From: a virus
Direction: 5' to 3' (one strand)
IMG/VR virus record: IMGVR_UViG_3300017963_000157
Span: 1 to 36,550 of that record
DNA: 36,550 bases
Part shown: piece by piece, positions 22,900 to 31,791 of the stretch
Layout of the letters: the number at the start of each line of letters is the position of its first letter
Numbering within the stretch: position 1 is the first letter of the stretch
Notes under the pieces: model-generated
What the model saw: only the letters and a program-made list of their open reading frames with translations
The model's database searches: none
Told to the model about the DNA's origin: nothing
Made by a program: the position numbers and the translations under genes

Positions 22900-24711
22900 A
22901 TGGCTTACGTTCCAGGCGGCCAAACAATCGACGAAGAAGAAACAACTATCGAGGATCCAAACGCACCGCCTGTCATTCCAGGTGTGGGTGGGGCGGCGGG
23001 GGCCGCTGGAACCGCGGGTGCGGGTGTCGCCGTGGCTCCCGCTGAGCCGACGTCTACGCCAAAAGAGGCTGGATTTGTGGATGTTGCGAGTTATTTATCA
23101 GCCAATCGACCCCAAGCCACTCAATTTGCTGGCGAAGCCGCCGAAAAGCTTGAGAAATCCGCTGGCGAGATCCGCGGAACCATCGAAGAAGCGTCTGGCA
23201 TTTACGGACAGGCTGTTGAAGAGGGAACCACGCGGCTGGATGAGGAATTATTGGCCCGCGCCAGACAGGATCCGTCGGCATTTATTCAGGATCAGCCATC
23301 CGCCCAACAATTGGAACAACAGCGGACAGCCCAATTTCAAAGCCCAGGGGCGTATAAAGAACAAGAATTTTTCCCATCTGTTACCCAGGCCATCGAAGAA
23401 GGCCAGCGATTGGGCCAACTTGGTGAATCGGAAGCGGGGCGGCGAGAACTCCTATACTCCCTAGGAAGAAATCCTACCCGCGGACAGGTAGAATTGGATC
23501 AGCTTCTTTTGGGCGGAACACCTGAGGCCCGAGAACGGATTCAGGCCGCATCACAACAATTTTATGGTGAAATCCCCGAGTATTTAGAAGCGGAAGCCCT
23601 TAAGGGACAGCAATTGGCCCAAACAGGTGAAGACATCACCGCCCAGACACGACAGTCAATTCAGAGCCAGTTGGCCGCTTCTCAAACCTCTTTAGAAGAG
23701 GCGATTCAGCAACAAATAGAAGCAAAACGAGCCGATGCCGCCAGACGCACAGAAAATATCGAGACTGTCTTGCAAAATCTCATTACTTACGATCCGTCAA
23801 GGATGGGGGCGGGCGACCCGTCTCAGGGTCCATATATGCCACGGATGATTCCGCCAGAATGGGAACATGACCCAGCGGGGTATTTTGAATCTTTAAAAAG
23901 CCAATATACTGAATTAACGCCTGAATCCATTGGAGATCTTGGATTGTCAGTCCAAGAGTTACGCGAAATGTCCAATGAGCTTTATAACCTGAAATATGGT
24001 GGGCGATGGGATCCCTCGAAGATCCCTGGGACACAGACCTATGGTGGGGCTCCACAGCAATTGAAATCGTATCAATGGGAGACAATGCCGCCTGTCTGGC
24101 CGCCGCCCGTATCGACCATCGATCTTTACAATAGGGACATTGATTTAACCCAATATTTGACCCCAACAGTTGCGGAACAAGAAATTCGCGCGGCCAACGT
24201 AGCTACGCCCGAACAATACGCTGATTATATGGCATTGGCTCAGATGGCGGATGTAGCACCCCAGATGTTGTTGCCAGGCCAGGAAGAGTTGGCTGGAACG
24301 GCCCCAGATGTATTGGCCAGGTTTGATCCTCAGGCAATAAGACAAAGAACCGCGGATGCCCTAAGGGAACAAGATATTGAAGCGATTCGGTCAGGCGTTC
24401 GGTGGATTGGGGAAAGGCCTGTCGGAGAATTTGAGGAAGCATGGGAAAATTGGGCGGGCCCTGGCGGCTGGATTGAACGGATGGGGTATAGCCCAAATGC
24501 GGAGGAAGCTTTGGCAAAAATGTATTACGGGCGCAATCCTGGCGGTGGTGATTATCATGCCAGGCAACAGTTGACAGCAAAGGCGGCTTGGCGTTTGGGT
24601 TTGTGGGGAGGGCCCACCTATGGACAACAAAGGCGTTATAGACCTGGGGGTCCGTATATCGGGATTCCAGAGATACCACCTGGCAATATACCAATGCCAG
24701 AGAGATTTTAA
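22900..24711 (+). CDS. Internal virion / ejection protein
   Basis: 603 residues; ATG 22900 follows GGGGG. After an Ala/Gly-rich N-terminus (GVGGAAGAAGTAGAGVAVAP) come long Gln/Glu/Ala-rich helices (GQRLGQLGESEAGRRELLYS, then AASQTSLEEAIQQQIEAKRA), then a Pro-rich C-terminal part. This matches proteins carried inside the head and ejected with DNA in podoviruses. First of four such genes. Confidence 0.68.
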   Translation: MAYVPGGQTIDEEETTIEDPNAPPVIPGVGGAAGAAGTAGAGVAVAPAEPTSTPKEAGFVDVASYLSANRPQATQFAGEAAEKLEKSAGEIRGTIEEASGIYGQAVEEGTTRLDEELLARARQDPSAFIQDQPSAQQLEQQRTAQFQSPGAYKEQEFFPSVTQAIEEGQRLGQLGESEAGRRELLYSLGRNPTRGQVELDQLLLGGTPEARERIQAASQQFYGEIPEYLEAEALKGQQLAQTGEDITAQTRQSIQSQLAASQTSLEEAIQQQIEAKRADAARRTENIETVLQNLITYDPSRMGAGDPSQGPYMPRMIPPEWEHDPAGYFESLKSQYTELTPESIGDLGLSVQELREMSNELYNLKYGGRWDPSKIPGTQTYGGAPQQLKSYQWETMPPVWPPPVSTIDLYNRDIDLTQYLTPTVAEQEIRAANVATPEQYADYMALAQMADVAPQMLLPGQEELAGTAPDVLARFDPQAIRQRTADALREQDIEAIRSGVRWIGERPVGEFEEAWENWAGPGGWIERMGYSPNAEEALAKMYYGRNPGGGDYHARQQLTAKAAWRLGLWGGPTYGQQRRYRPGGPYIGIPEIPPGNIPMPERF

Positions 24712-24729
24712 TTTAAGGAGGAATACACC

Positions 24730-25836
24730 ATGGCATGGGGAGCAATAGCGGCGACGGCGATCCCAGTTGTAGCTGGGATGATGATGGGAAGAAAACAAAA
24801 GGGGCCTGATTATGGGCCCGCACTAAGGGCAATTGGTGGGGTCGGAGTTCCCGCCATTGAGGATCTCAAGGTTCAGCTTCAGGAATTGGTTTCGGCTGGT
24901 GAAATCAGCCCAATCCAAGCTGACGCCATCCTACAACAAGCCACTCAATATGAAGATATTGAACTGGATCCCTATACGCGCGAAGCGCAAATGAAGGCAC
25001 TTCAGCAAATGCAAGATGTTTACAGCGCGGAAGGGTTGGATCCAATCGCCCAGGGAAGGTTGGCCGAAGCCCAGCAACAATTTCGAACCACAGAACGCGG
25101 TGCCAGGGAGGCATTGTTACAACGCGCCCAGGAACGTGGGTTGGGTTCCAGTGAACTTTCCATTGCCAATGCGTTACAGGGTGGCCAACAGGCCGCCACA
25201 GAAGGGTCCATGATGGCCCAGCAAGCCGCCGCCGACGCCAACATGCGCGCCCTGTCCGCTTTGCAAGCGTCTGGGGAATTGGGTGGTCAGATTCGTGGAA
25301 TGGATTGGAACCAGGCCGCCCAGGTTGCCGCCGCCCAGGACGAAATCGCCAGGTTCAACGTGATGAGCCGCCAGCAAGCCCAGCAAGAAAACATCGCGCG
25401 CCGCGAATCAGCCGATTACGCAAATCTGGCTGAACAACAACGGATTGCTGACTACAACACGTCATTGGTAAACCAACAGCGTATGTATGACGCGAACTTG
25501 GCCCAGCAAAAATTCGAGAATGAAATGAGGAAGGCCGAAGCCATCGCGGGGGTGTATGGACAGCAAGCCCAGGGCAATTACCAGGCCGCCGCACAGAACC
25601 AAGCCATGATGGGACAAATGATTGGACTGGGTGGCCAGATGGGATCGGCTTATTTGAATTACGCGGCCAATCAGCCACGTCAAACGCAACCTGGGACCAT
25701 GACGACACAGGTCATGCCGAACCAATACCCGTCATTCAACCAATTGCCATATCAGCAACAAAATAAATTGAGTCTGAACTACGTTGACCCAAACAAACGG
25801 TATTTTTCAGCCATGCCGTATAGTCAACCGTCATAA
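24730..25836 (+). CDS. Internal virion / ejection protein
   Basis: 368 residues, AAGGAGG upstream of ATG 24730. A short hydrophobic N-terminus (WGAIAATAIPVVAGMMMG) is followed by long Ala/Gln-rich helices (QGRLAEAQQQFRTTERGARE, then QAQQENIARRESADYANLAE) and a Gln/Met-rich tail. This composition is typical of ejection proteins, which form a channel across the envelope in podoviruses. Confidence 0.7.
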   Translation: MAWGAIAATAIPVVAGMMMGRKQKGPDYGPALRAIGGVGVPAIEDLKVQLQELVSAGEISPIQADAILQQATQYEDIELDPYTREAQMKALQQMQDVYSAEGLDPIAQGRLAEAQQQFRTTERGAREALLQRAQERGLGSSELSIANALQGGQQAATEGSMMAQQAAADANMRALSALQASGELGGQIRGMDWNQAAQVAAAQDEIARFNVMSRQQAQQENIARRESADYANLAEQQRIADYNTSLVNQQRMYDANLAQQKFENEMRKAEAIAGVYGQQAQGNYQAAAQNQAMMGQMIGLGGQMGSAYLNYAANQPRQTQPGTMTTQVMPNQYPSFNQLPYQQQNKLSLNYVDPNKRYFSAMPYSQPS

Positions 25837-25846
25837 GGGGGTAATC

Positions 25847-27241
25847 ATGGCACTTGATCCAAGAATCTATCAGAAATACCAAAGGCCCAGCATGGACCCG
25901 CGCGTTCGCGAACGGGTTTTGGCCATGCAACCCCAGCCGTTTGCCCCATCGTCATTCGATATTGCGCCGTCCGCATCAACGGCACCGACAGCGGCATTGT
26001 TGGAAAAACAAATCGCGGGGATGCCCCCATCGCCGCCCATAGAAGAATCCCCGTTTCGCATAGAAAGCCCATATGAAATGGGTTCTTTTGATGATTTTCG
26101 GTTCAGAAGGGATACGGGACGCCTTGTCCCAGCCAAACAAGAGGTCATGCCCGTAACGGTCCCCGATCCCGACATTCCTGGGAAGAAGGTTAAGAAACCA
26201 GCCGTGAGCGAACCGCAAACGGATATCACGGGCCGAAAAGAGGACCCAGCGGGCCTGGATACCCCAGAAACCAAGGAAAGCCCGATGCAGAAGGCCTACG
26301 GCGAATACGAAGCCATGCTAAAGAGCCGCGCCGAACAATTGGCCAGCGATATGGAAAGCGAAGACCGCAAAAAGTGGCCCCAGCTTATCGCCATGGCGTT
26401 GGCTGGATATGGCGATGCTTTGGTGGCGACCGCTGGGGGCCAATCCGACTTTTTGAAGCAATCCATGGAAGCCAGGTCGGCAAAACAGGAACGCCTTGAA
26501 AATAGGCGTCAAAAACTCGAATCGGAGCAATCCCAGATTCCACTTTTGAAGGCCCAGGCCGAAGAATCAGCTTACAAGGAAGCGGCGGCGGCCAGAAAGG
26601 AAGCCCAATCCCAGCGTCGGCATGAAGAAGAAATGGGCTTAAAAGAGCGCGAATTTTCGCTACAAATTGAGAAATTCGGCATTGAAAAAGAGAAGGAAAA
26701 ACGCAAGGTCGAGGCCGAAGAAAAAACAGCGGAAGAAGCGCGAAAAACGGCTCTAAAAGCTGGCACGAATGCGCTAACCGTCATCGACAAGGCCTTGGAT
26801 CAGGTCGGTCCCATGAGCGCGGGGGCTGGCGGCGCGGCCAACGCCTGGTTGCCAGGGGGGCCATATCGAAATCTGGCCAGCCAGCTTAAAACGGTCCGAT
26901 CAGAACTGGCATTCGGTCGTTTGACACAGATGAGAAACGCATCTAAAACAGGCGGTGCTTTGGGTCAGGTGTCCAACATCGAATTGGACCTTTTGGAATC
27001 CAGTTTGGCGGCCCTGGATCAAATGCAAAGCCCAGAACAATTGAAACAGAACCTTTTGCGCGTCCGACAACACTACACCAATTCATTGAACGCCCTTCAA
27101 AGGATAGAAGATCAAGGGGGCGACATGCCGATTGGGGAAGGCGGCCCGAATGTTCCACGTGGAACGCCACAGGGCGATCCCGCCAACCTATTCAGTGGTC
27201 AGACAACCGAATCGAACCCGTTGGGGTTGGGAGGGTTCTAA
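25847..27241 (+). CDS. Internal virion protein with long coiled coil
   Basis: 464 residues from ATG 25847 (AAGGGGG upstream; the frame is open earlier but overlaps the previous gene). The N-terminus is proline-rich and disordered; residues ~190-310 form a long charged coiled coil (AAAARKEAQSQRRHEEEMGL, then KEKRKVEAEEKTAEEARKTA), followed by a Gly-rich region. Third of the internal-protein set. Confidence 0.65.
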   Translation: MALDPRIYQKYQRPSMDPRVRERVLAMQPQPFAPSSFDIAPSASTAPTAALLEKQIAGMPPSPPIEESPFRIESPYEMGSFDDFRFRRDTGRLVPAKQEVMPVTVPDPDIPGKKVKKPAVSEPQTDITGRKEDPAGLDTPETKESPMQKAYGEYEAMLKSRAEQLASDMESEDRKKWPQLIAMALAGYGDALVATAGGQSDFLKQSMEARSAKQERLENRRQKLESEQSQIPLLKAQAEESAYKEAAAARKEAQSQRRHEEEMGLKEREFSLQIEKFGIEKEKEKRKVEAEEKTAEEARKTALKAGTNALTVIDKALDQVGPMSAGAGGAANAWLPGGPYRNLASQLKTVRSELAFGRLTQMRNASKTGGALGQVSNIELDLLESSLAALDQMQSPEQLKQNLLRVRQHYTNSLNALQRIEDQGGDMPIGEGGPNVPRGTPQGDPANLFSGQTTESNPLGLGGF

Positions 27242-27242
27242 A

Positions 27243-28895
27243 ATGATGAATTATCAACAATTTGCGGAACAAATCAGGCGCAAATATCCAGGGTCCTACG
27301 ATAAGGTGGACGACAAGGAATTGGCCGAAGCCGTCATCAAGAAATACCCCGCCTATGAAGGCAAAGTGGATATGACAGAGGTCAGCAAGACCGAATCGGC
27401 TTTTCGCGGTTTGTCGCAAGGGTTGACGATGGGATGGTCTGACGAAGGGAACGCCATTCGGCGCGCTCTTTGGGAACGGATGACAGGCGGCGGGTCTGTC
27501 ATGGATAAAGGCGTTGGCGATGCGTATAGGCGCAACGTGGACGCCATAAGGGCCGCGAACTTGAAGGCCCAGGAAATGAACCCAAAAACCTATGGGGCTG
27601 GCCAAGTAACAGGGGCCGTCGCGCCCGTTGTGGCGGCGACAATGGCGGCTGGACCTGGGGGGGGTGGAGCCGCCGCAACCAGAATGGGGCTTGGCCGAAC
27701 GGCGGCAACGTTAGGGGCGGTCGGTGGAATTGAAGGGGCTGGATATTCAACGGGTGAAACACCTGGCGAAGTGGCCAAAGACGTGGCCATGGGCGCGGGA
27801 ATGGGGGCCGCTTTTCCAGTGGCCTTACGGGGGGCTGGAAAAACGGTCCAAGGATTGGGCCGCATGATGAAAGCCACGCCGAAACATTTGGCGTCAGCCG
27901 CCACAGGGGTGAAGCCATCGGCATTGGAAATGAAGTGGGCCAAGCCAGGGGCCGTCAGCACAGCCAAAACGATGCCTGGATTGGCCGAACGGATGCCACG
28001 GGATATCAAATTGCTGGATCGACAGATTGGGAAGCTGGATGAGGCCGCCAAGGCGACCTTAAAAACCACGCCCGCGACAACATCCAAAGAAATAACGACA
28101 TTCATCAATGATTTGGCTTCCAAACAGGGCGTTGGACAGGTCCAAGCGAACGCGGCAAAAAACCTGACGAAATTTGGTCAGATGATTAAAACCAAATTCA
28201 AAAATAAGCCAATCAACGAAGTCGAATTGAAGCAATTGATTAAAGACGCTGACGCCAACATCAATTGGGCCGATCCCGCGTCCAAACTTCAAAACAATTT
28301 ATTCAAAAGCACGCGCAAATTCATGGATACAAAGCTGAAAACGATGAATCCTGAATACGCGGAAAAAATGAAGCCCGTCGCGGTCTACCAGCAATTGAAG
28401 GATGACGCGATTGATTACCTTGGCCTTGAAAAGAAAGTTGGCGGCGGTTACACGGCCACGGATCGAACCGTGTCGCGGTTAAGACAGCTTCCAAAAGAGC
28501 GCGGAATCGAAGGGCCTGAATTGGCCAAGCGCGCCAAGGAATTGACTGGGCGGGACATTATGGAGAAGGCCAGATTATCGGCGGCAAGAGAAGGTTTTGA
28601 GGGTGGCCGCCTGGGACTTCCCATGTTAAGATTTACGGGTGAGGGGGCGGGCGGTTACGTGGCCGAAAAAGGGGTCGAGGTGGCCAAAACGCTGGATAAA
28701 ATTCTGAAAGTGCCAGCGGACATGTTGCCAACCGCCGTGAGGCAATTCCCCCAATTGTTTGGACAATATGCGCCGATACTTCAAAAATCTTTGGAACGTG
28801 GCACACAAAATTTGGCTGTTACTCATTACACATTACAGCAAATGGACCCAGAGTATCGAAAACAATTGGAAATTATCCGTGAGCGAACCCGTTAA
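27243..28895 (+). CDS. Internal virion protein
   Basis: 550 residues from ATG 27243 (or 27246), preceded by GGGAGGG. The N-terminus (YQQFAEQIRRKYPGSYDKVD, then LAEAVIKKYPAYEGKVD) is a motif I know from the N-termini of phage internal virion proteins. A Gly/Ala-rich hydrophobic stretch (residues ~120-195, GAVAPVVAATMAAGPGG) may insert in the membrane during DNA ejection; the rest is helical and basic. It overlaps the endolysin gene by 17 bases. Confidence 0.72.
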   Translation: MMNYQQFAEQIRRKYPGSYDKVDDKELAEAVIKKYPAYEGKVDMTEVSKTESAFRGLSQGLTMGWSDEGNAIRRALWERMTGGGSVMDKGVGDAYRRNVDAIRAANLKAQEMNPKTYGAGQVTGAVAPVVAATMAAGPGGGGAAATRMGLGRTAATLGAVGGIEGAGYSTGETPGEVAKDVAMGAGMGAAFPVALRGAGKTVQGLGRMMKATPKHLASAATGVKPSALEMKWAKPGAVSTAKTMPGLAERMPRDIKLLDRQIGKLDEAAKATLKTTPATTSKEITTFINDLASKQGVGQVQANAAKNLTKFGQMIKTKFKNKPINEVELKQLIKDADANINWADPASKLQNNLFKSTRKFMDTKLKTMNPEYAEKMKPVAVYQQLKDDAIDYLGLEKKVGGGYTATDRTVSRLRQLPKERGIEGPELAKRAKELTGRDIMEKARLSAAREGFEGGRLGLPMLRFTGEGAGGYVAEKGVEVAKTLDKILKVPADMLPTAVRQFPQLFGQYAPILQKSLERGTQNLAVTHYTLQQMDPEYRKQLEIIRERTR

Positions 28896-29376
28896 AAACA
28901 TTCCACTTCTAATCGACGCCATTTGTGAGGCCTACGACGATCCGCATTGGCAACCGCGCTACATTCCTTCCCACGGATGGATTACCTATTGCAACGAAGC
29001 GGTGAATTTCATTTGCAAAAAGTTTGGTTACACAAAATTCGACCGCCCTGAATCCCCAGAACCAAAAGATGCGCTTTTGGCCAACCGAATCGATCAGATT
29101 TTGCGATCATCGGGTGATTGGGGACAGGTTAGCGGCGACGAAGCCCAGGACATGGCCAACCAGGGCGCGCTAGTTATTGCCACGCTGGCCAACCCCAGCG
29201 GACACGGCCATGTATGCGTTATTCGTCCAGGCCAGAAGGTTTGGTCAGGCACATGGAACCAGAACGCCCCCAAGTGCATGAACATTGGCAAGGAAAACTT
29301 TATTGGCAAGAAGGCATCGTGGGCGTTCCGTCGCGTCCCCGACTTTTTCTTTTTGAGGGACAAGAATGGAAGATGA
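28879..29376 (+). CDS. CHAP/NlpC-type endolysin
   Basis: 165 residues from GTG 28879; the frame is open further upstream but inside the virion gene. Candidate catalytic Cys38 (WITYCNEAVNFIC) and His109/His111 in NPSGHGHVCVIRPG, with a Trp-rich end (KVWSGTWNQNAPKC), match the Cys-His peptidase layout of CHAP and NlpC/P60 enzymes, which cut peptidoglycan peptides. There is no binding domain or signal peptide, so it should need a holin. Exact family unproved. Confidence 0.72.
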   Translation: MSEPVKNIPLLIDAICEAYDDPHWQPRYIPSHGWITYCNEAVNFICKKFGYTKFDRPESPEPKDALLANRIDQILRSSGDWGQVSGDEAQDMANQGALVIATLANPSGHGHVCVIRPGQKVWSGTWNQNAPKCMNIGKENFIGKKASWAFRRVPDFFFLRDKNGR

Positions 29377-29734
29377 AAAAAATACAACCGTTGATCTATT
29401 TCTGCACGCCGACCAAAAGATTGAAAAGGTTAAGGAAGAAGTGTCGGAAGTCATTCGGTCTATTTTAAGCCAGGGCCAAAAACTGGACCAGTTATCCGAA
29501 AGGATAAATGAGGGCGTATCAAAAACCGCCTATAAAACATTTGAAAAGGTGAATGAAATCAGCGTGGCGTTGAATGACATGAAGCACAACAACGAAAAAC
29601 GCGATGTTGAAATTCACGAACTTAAAAACAACGTAGAGATTCAACGGAACAATTGGAATGTTTTTATTCGGGTTGTTATATTTGGCGTCGTCGGAGCATT
29701 GTTGGCGGCCATTATTCGTTTCGGAATCGGTTAG
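29366..29734 (+). CDS. XhlA-like coiled-coil membrane protein (lysis accessory)
   Basis: 122 residues, start ATG 29366 overlapping the endolysin gene by 11 bases. The first ~95 residues are a charged coiled coil (KIEKVKEEVSEVIRSILSQG) and the end is a single TM helix (residues ~98-118, NVFIRVVIFGVVGALLAAII). This layout is that of XhlA-like lysis proteins. Its place between endolysin and the holin-like gene supports a lysis role. Confidence 0.65.
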   Translation: MEDEKNTTVDLFLHADQKIEKVKEEVSEVIRSILSQGQKLDQLSERINEGVSKTAYKTFEKVNEISVALNDMKHNNEKRDVEIHELKNNVEIQRNNWNVFIRVVIFGVVGALLAAIIRFGIG

Positions 29735-29742
29735 GTGTATGA

Positions 29743-30264
29743 ATGACACAAAAAAACTCTTTGATGGAATGGTTGGAACAAACCAGGCGCATAAACAAAA
29801 ACGTCGACATAATTTGTTGTCAGACGATAGACGGTATCATCAACATCGCCCTTCCATACTTAAACAGAAAATTTTTATTGAGGAACGGGGAATTCTTTGA
29901 TCGGTTTTGCAAGTATTACCACAAAGATAATCCGATTGATCTTTTTAAGGCGCAAAGGAAGAAACAGGTTGACCAAAAGCCATGCAAGGTTTTGATCGAA
30001 TTTGTTCAGGGGTCCGTTGATCGATGCTGGCGCGGCATCGAAATGGTGAAAATCCAGTGGGGTGAAGTGATCGATCTTTTATGGGAACGGCCCGAATTGG
30101 TGAACCCCAGTTTGATCGATGAATACATTCGCATGAAGATTGCCGAAGTGTGCGCCGAATTCAACAAAAGGAATCCGCTTGTCAACGGAATGTGGGAACA
30201 TTTCGGAAAGCATTGGAGGGACGCCAACGGACAATGGCAAGAGGAACGGCGAAAAAGGTCTTAA
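29743..30264 (+). CDS. Hypothetical protein in the lysis region
   Basis: 173 residues from ATG 29743, with only AGGTG upstream. It is basic, with several Cys and Trp (NVDIICCQTIDGIINIALPY, then EFVQGSVDRCWRGIEMVKIQ) but no clear TM helix or signal peptide. Position inside the lysis genes suggests a late function; no family is recognised. Confidence 0.6.
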   Translation: MTQKNSLMEWLEQTRRINKNVDIICCQTIDGIINIALPYLNRKFLLRNGEFFDRFCKYYHKDNPIDLFKAQRKKQVDQKPCKVLIEFVQGSVDRCWRGIEMVKIQWGEVIDLLWERPELVNPSLIDEYIRMKIAEVCAEFNKRNPLVNGMWEHFGKHWRDANGQWQEERRKRS

Positions 30265-30401
30265 ATTTCGTATGGAAATTCACCGATACCATTTGGATTA
30301 AATGGCGTTGGAAATTCGGGGGTGCAAAACATGATCGCAAAAATAAAAGCGTGGTTACTCGGAAAAGTCATCCTGAAAAAAGTAGCGGGCAAATTCGTTA
30401 A
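30234..30401 (+). CDS. Possible 55-residue basic, aromatic peptide
   Basis: ATG 30234 to stop at 30399-30401, spanning the gap between the 29743 gene and the holin-like gene and overlapping both. It reads VLNFVWKFTDTIWIKWRWKF followed by a basic tail. The first half is amphipathic and could be membrane-active, but the second half lies over the holin-like gene and no ribosome site is visible. Weakly supported. Confidence 0.22.
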   Translation: MARGTAKKVLNFVWKFTDTIWIKWRWKFGGAKHDRKNKSVVTRKSHPEKSSGQIR

Positions 30402-30576
30402 ACACGCGGCGGGGGCATTGATAGGTCTTCTATCATCGCCAGCCGTTGCGCCGTGGATGGACAAACTCGGAATCAGCATTGACGAAGCCCAATTGACGGC
30501 GGGATTGATGGTTGTATTGACGGGCCTATTCGGCGCGGCGTGGAACTTCATCGAACACCGCTGGATCAAAAAATAA
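30331..30576 (+). CDS. Putative holin (two TM segments)
   Basis: 81 residues from ATG 30331 (GGGGG upstream; GTG 30322 is an alternative). Basic amphipathic N-terminus (IAKIKAWLLGKVILKKVAGK), hydrophobic segment (HAAGALIGLLSSPAVAPWM), a polar turn with LGISIDEAQL, and a second segment (LMVVLTGLFGAAWNFI) with a basic end. Size and order after the endolysin fit a small holin that opens the membrane for the enzyme. Confidence 0.65.
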   Translation: MIAKIKAWLLGKVILKKVAGKFVKHAAGALIGLLSSPAVAPWMDKLGISIDEAQLTAGLMVVLTGLFGAAWNFIEHRWIKK

Positions 30577-30578
30577 TG

Positions 30579-30607
30579 GTGATCCTTCAATGGGATGGCG
30601 GTATAAT
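30579..30607 (+). promoter_or_regulatory. Candidate promoter before the recombination genes
   Basis: A perfect TATAAT (30602-30607) lies 17 bases after GTGATC (30579-30584, 3 of 6 to the -35). It falls in the short space between the lysis genes and the VRR-NUC gene. The predicted start (~30614) would be inside the annotated beginning of that gene, so its true start codon would lie further down. It is the only sign of separate expression of the recombination genes. Confidence 0.4.
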
Positions 30608-30964
30608 AGACCACCACACCCATTGGAGGGAATCATCGCGAAGACCCGTTTAATCGCAACCGAAAAAGACGTTCAGCGCGCCATCATGGACTACCTTCAA
30701 TTGAAGGGGTATATGTGCTGGCGCAACAACACAGGCGCGTTCAGGGCCACCCACAACGGAAAAGAACGCTTCCACCGCTACGGCCATCCTGGATCGGGCG
30801 ACATTCTCGGACTCACCAAAAACGGAACGTTTTTTAGCATCGAAGTTAAAGCCAACAACAATAAACCCACCCCGCTACAAAATCAATGGATTGAATGGAT
30901 CAAGGCCAACAACGGCATCGCCTTTGTGGCCTATGGTGTTGACGACGTGTCCCGATATTTATAG
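30590..30964 (+). CDS. VRR-NUC domain nuclease
   Basis: 124 residues from ATG 30590. TEKDVQRAIMDYLQLKGYMC (Glu25, Gln29) followed by GHPGSGDILG (Asp71) and FFSIEVKA (Glu85-Val-Lys87) is the PD-(D/E)XK pattern of small phage VRR-NUC proteins, which cut branched or structured DNA. The first ~20 residues are not conserved-looking and the start may be downstream (a GGAGGG lies at 30625-30630). It heads the recombination genes, with RecT next. Bases encoding RYGHP repeat the motif found before the capsid gene. Confidence 0.82.
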   Translation: MGWRYNRPPHPLEGIIAKTRLIATEKDVQRAIMDYLQLKGYMCWRNNTGAFRATHNGKERFHRYGHPGSGDILGLTKNGTFFSIEVKANNNKPTPLQNQWIEWIKANNGIAFVAYGVDDVSRYL

Positions 30965-30999
30965 GATAAATCCAATAAATTATATCCAAGGGGGCATCT

Positions 31000-31791
31000 A
31001 TGGCCGAAACAAGAGCATTGACGTTGGGTTCTATCCGATCACTTCTCACCGATGACAAAATCAAAGCACAAATCCGAATGGCGTTACCAGACGCGGGATT
31101 AACAAGCGACCGATTGATTCGTGTCGCCTTAACACAGATAAGAAAAAATCCTTCCTTATTATCATGCACGCAAGAAAGTTTGTTGGGTGCGATTGTTCAA
31201 TCGGCCCAATTGGGATTGGAACCAGACGGCGTAACAGGTTTCGCTTATCTTGTCCCCTATGGCCGCGAATGCACGTTGATTCCTGGTTACAAGGGATTGA
31301 TGAATCTGGCTAGACGAAGCGGTGAGATTGGAGCGATTGAGGCGCGGGCGGTTTTTCAGAAGGATTTGTTTGAATTTGAATTTGGCCTGAAACCCCGATT
31401 ATACCACAAACCAAACATGAGTGGCGACAGTGGCGACGCCATTTACTATTACGCCATCGCTCATTTCAAGGATGGGTCCATGCCGCAATTTGAAGTGATG
31501 ACGGTTGAACAAATCAACAAAATCCGTGATCGGTCCAGATCGGCAAAAGCGGGGTTTTCTCCATGGAAATCCGATTATGACGCCATGGCCAAAAAGACCG
31601 TCATCCGTCGACTTCTCAAATACGCGCCAACATCCGTTCAGGTTCAACGGGCCATCGCCTTGGATGAGCGCGCCGACAATAACTTGCCGCAAGACTTGGG
31701 CGACGTTCTGAACATCGAACAAGAAAACCCAGAGCAAGTGCAACCGTCGGAACTTTTCGGAAAAGAAGACAACCCGAATGGGGGAAAGTAG
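31000..31791 (+). CDS. recT: RecT-family single-strand annealing protein
   Basis: 263 residues with AAGGGGG before ATG 31000. The signature is clear: LIRVALTQIRKNPSLLSCTQ, then SLLGAIVQSAQLGLEPDGVT and LIPGYKGLMNLARRSGEIGA. RecT binds single-stranded DNA and anneals complementary strands, normally with a partner exonuclease; the next gene supplies one. The acidic C-terminus (EQENPEQVQPSELFG) is typical. Stop overlaps the next start (TAGTG). Confidence 0.93.
   Translation: MAETRALTLGSIRSLLTDDKIKAQIRMALPDAGLTSDRLIRVALTQIRKNPSLLSCTQESLLGAIVQSAQLGLEPDGVTGFAYLVPYGRECTLIPGYKGLMNLARRSGEIGAIEARAVFQKDLFEFEFGLKPRLYHKPNMSGDSGDAIYYYAIAHFKDGSMPQFEVMTVEQINKIRDRSRSAKAGFSPWKSDYDAMAKKTVIRRLLKYAPTSVQVQRAIALDERADNNLPQDLGDVLNIEQENPEQVQPSELFGKEDNPNGGK

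Noticed and set aside
27590-28123. 177-codon minus-strand frame rich in Pro/Ala
   Set aside because: Mirror of the Gly/Ala-rich part of the internal virion protein; no start signal or family.
30964-30973. Palindrome GGATAAATCC before recT as an XRE operator
   Set aside because: Only four paired bases per arm and no second copy near the other promoters; no support for a regulator site.
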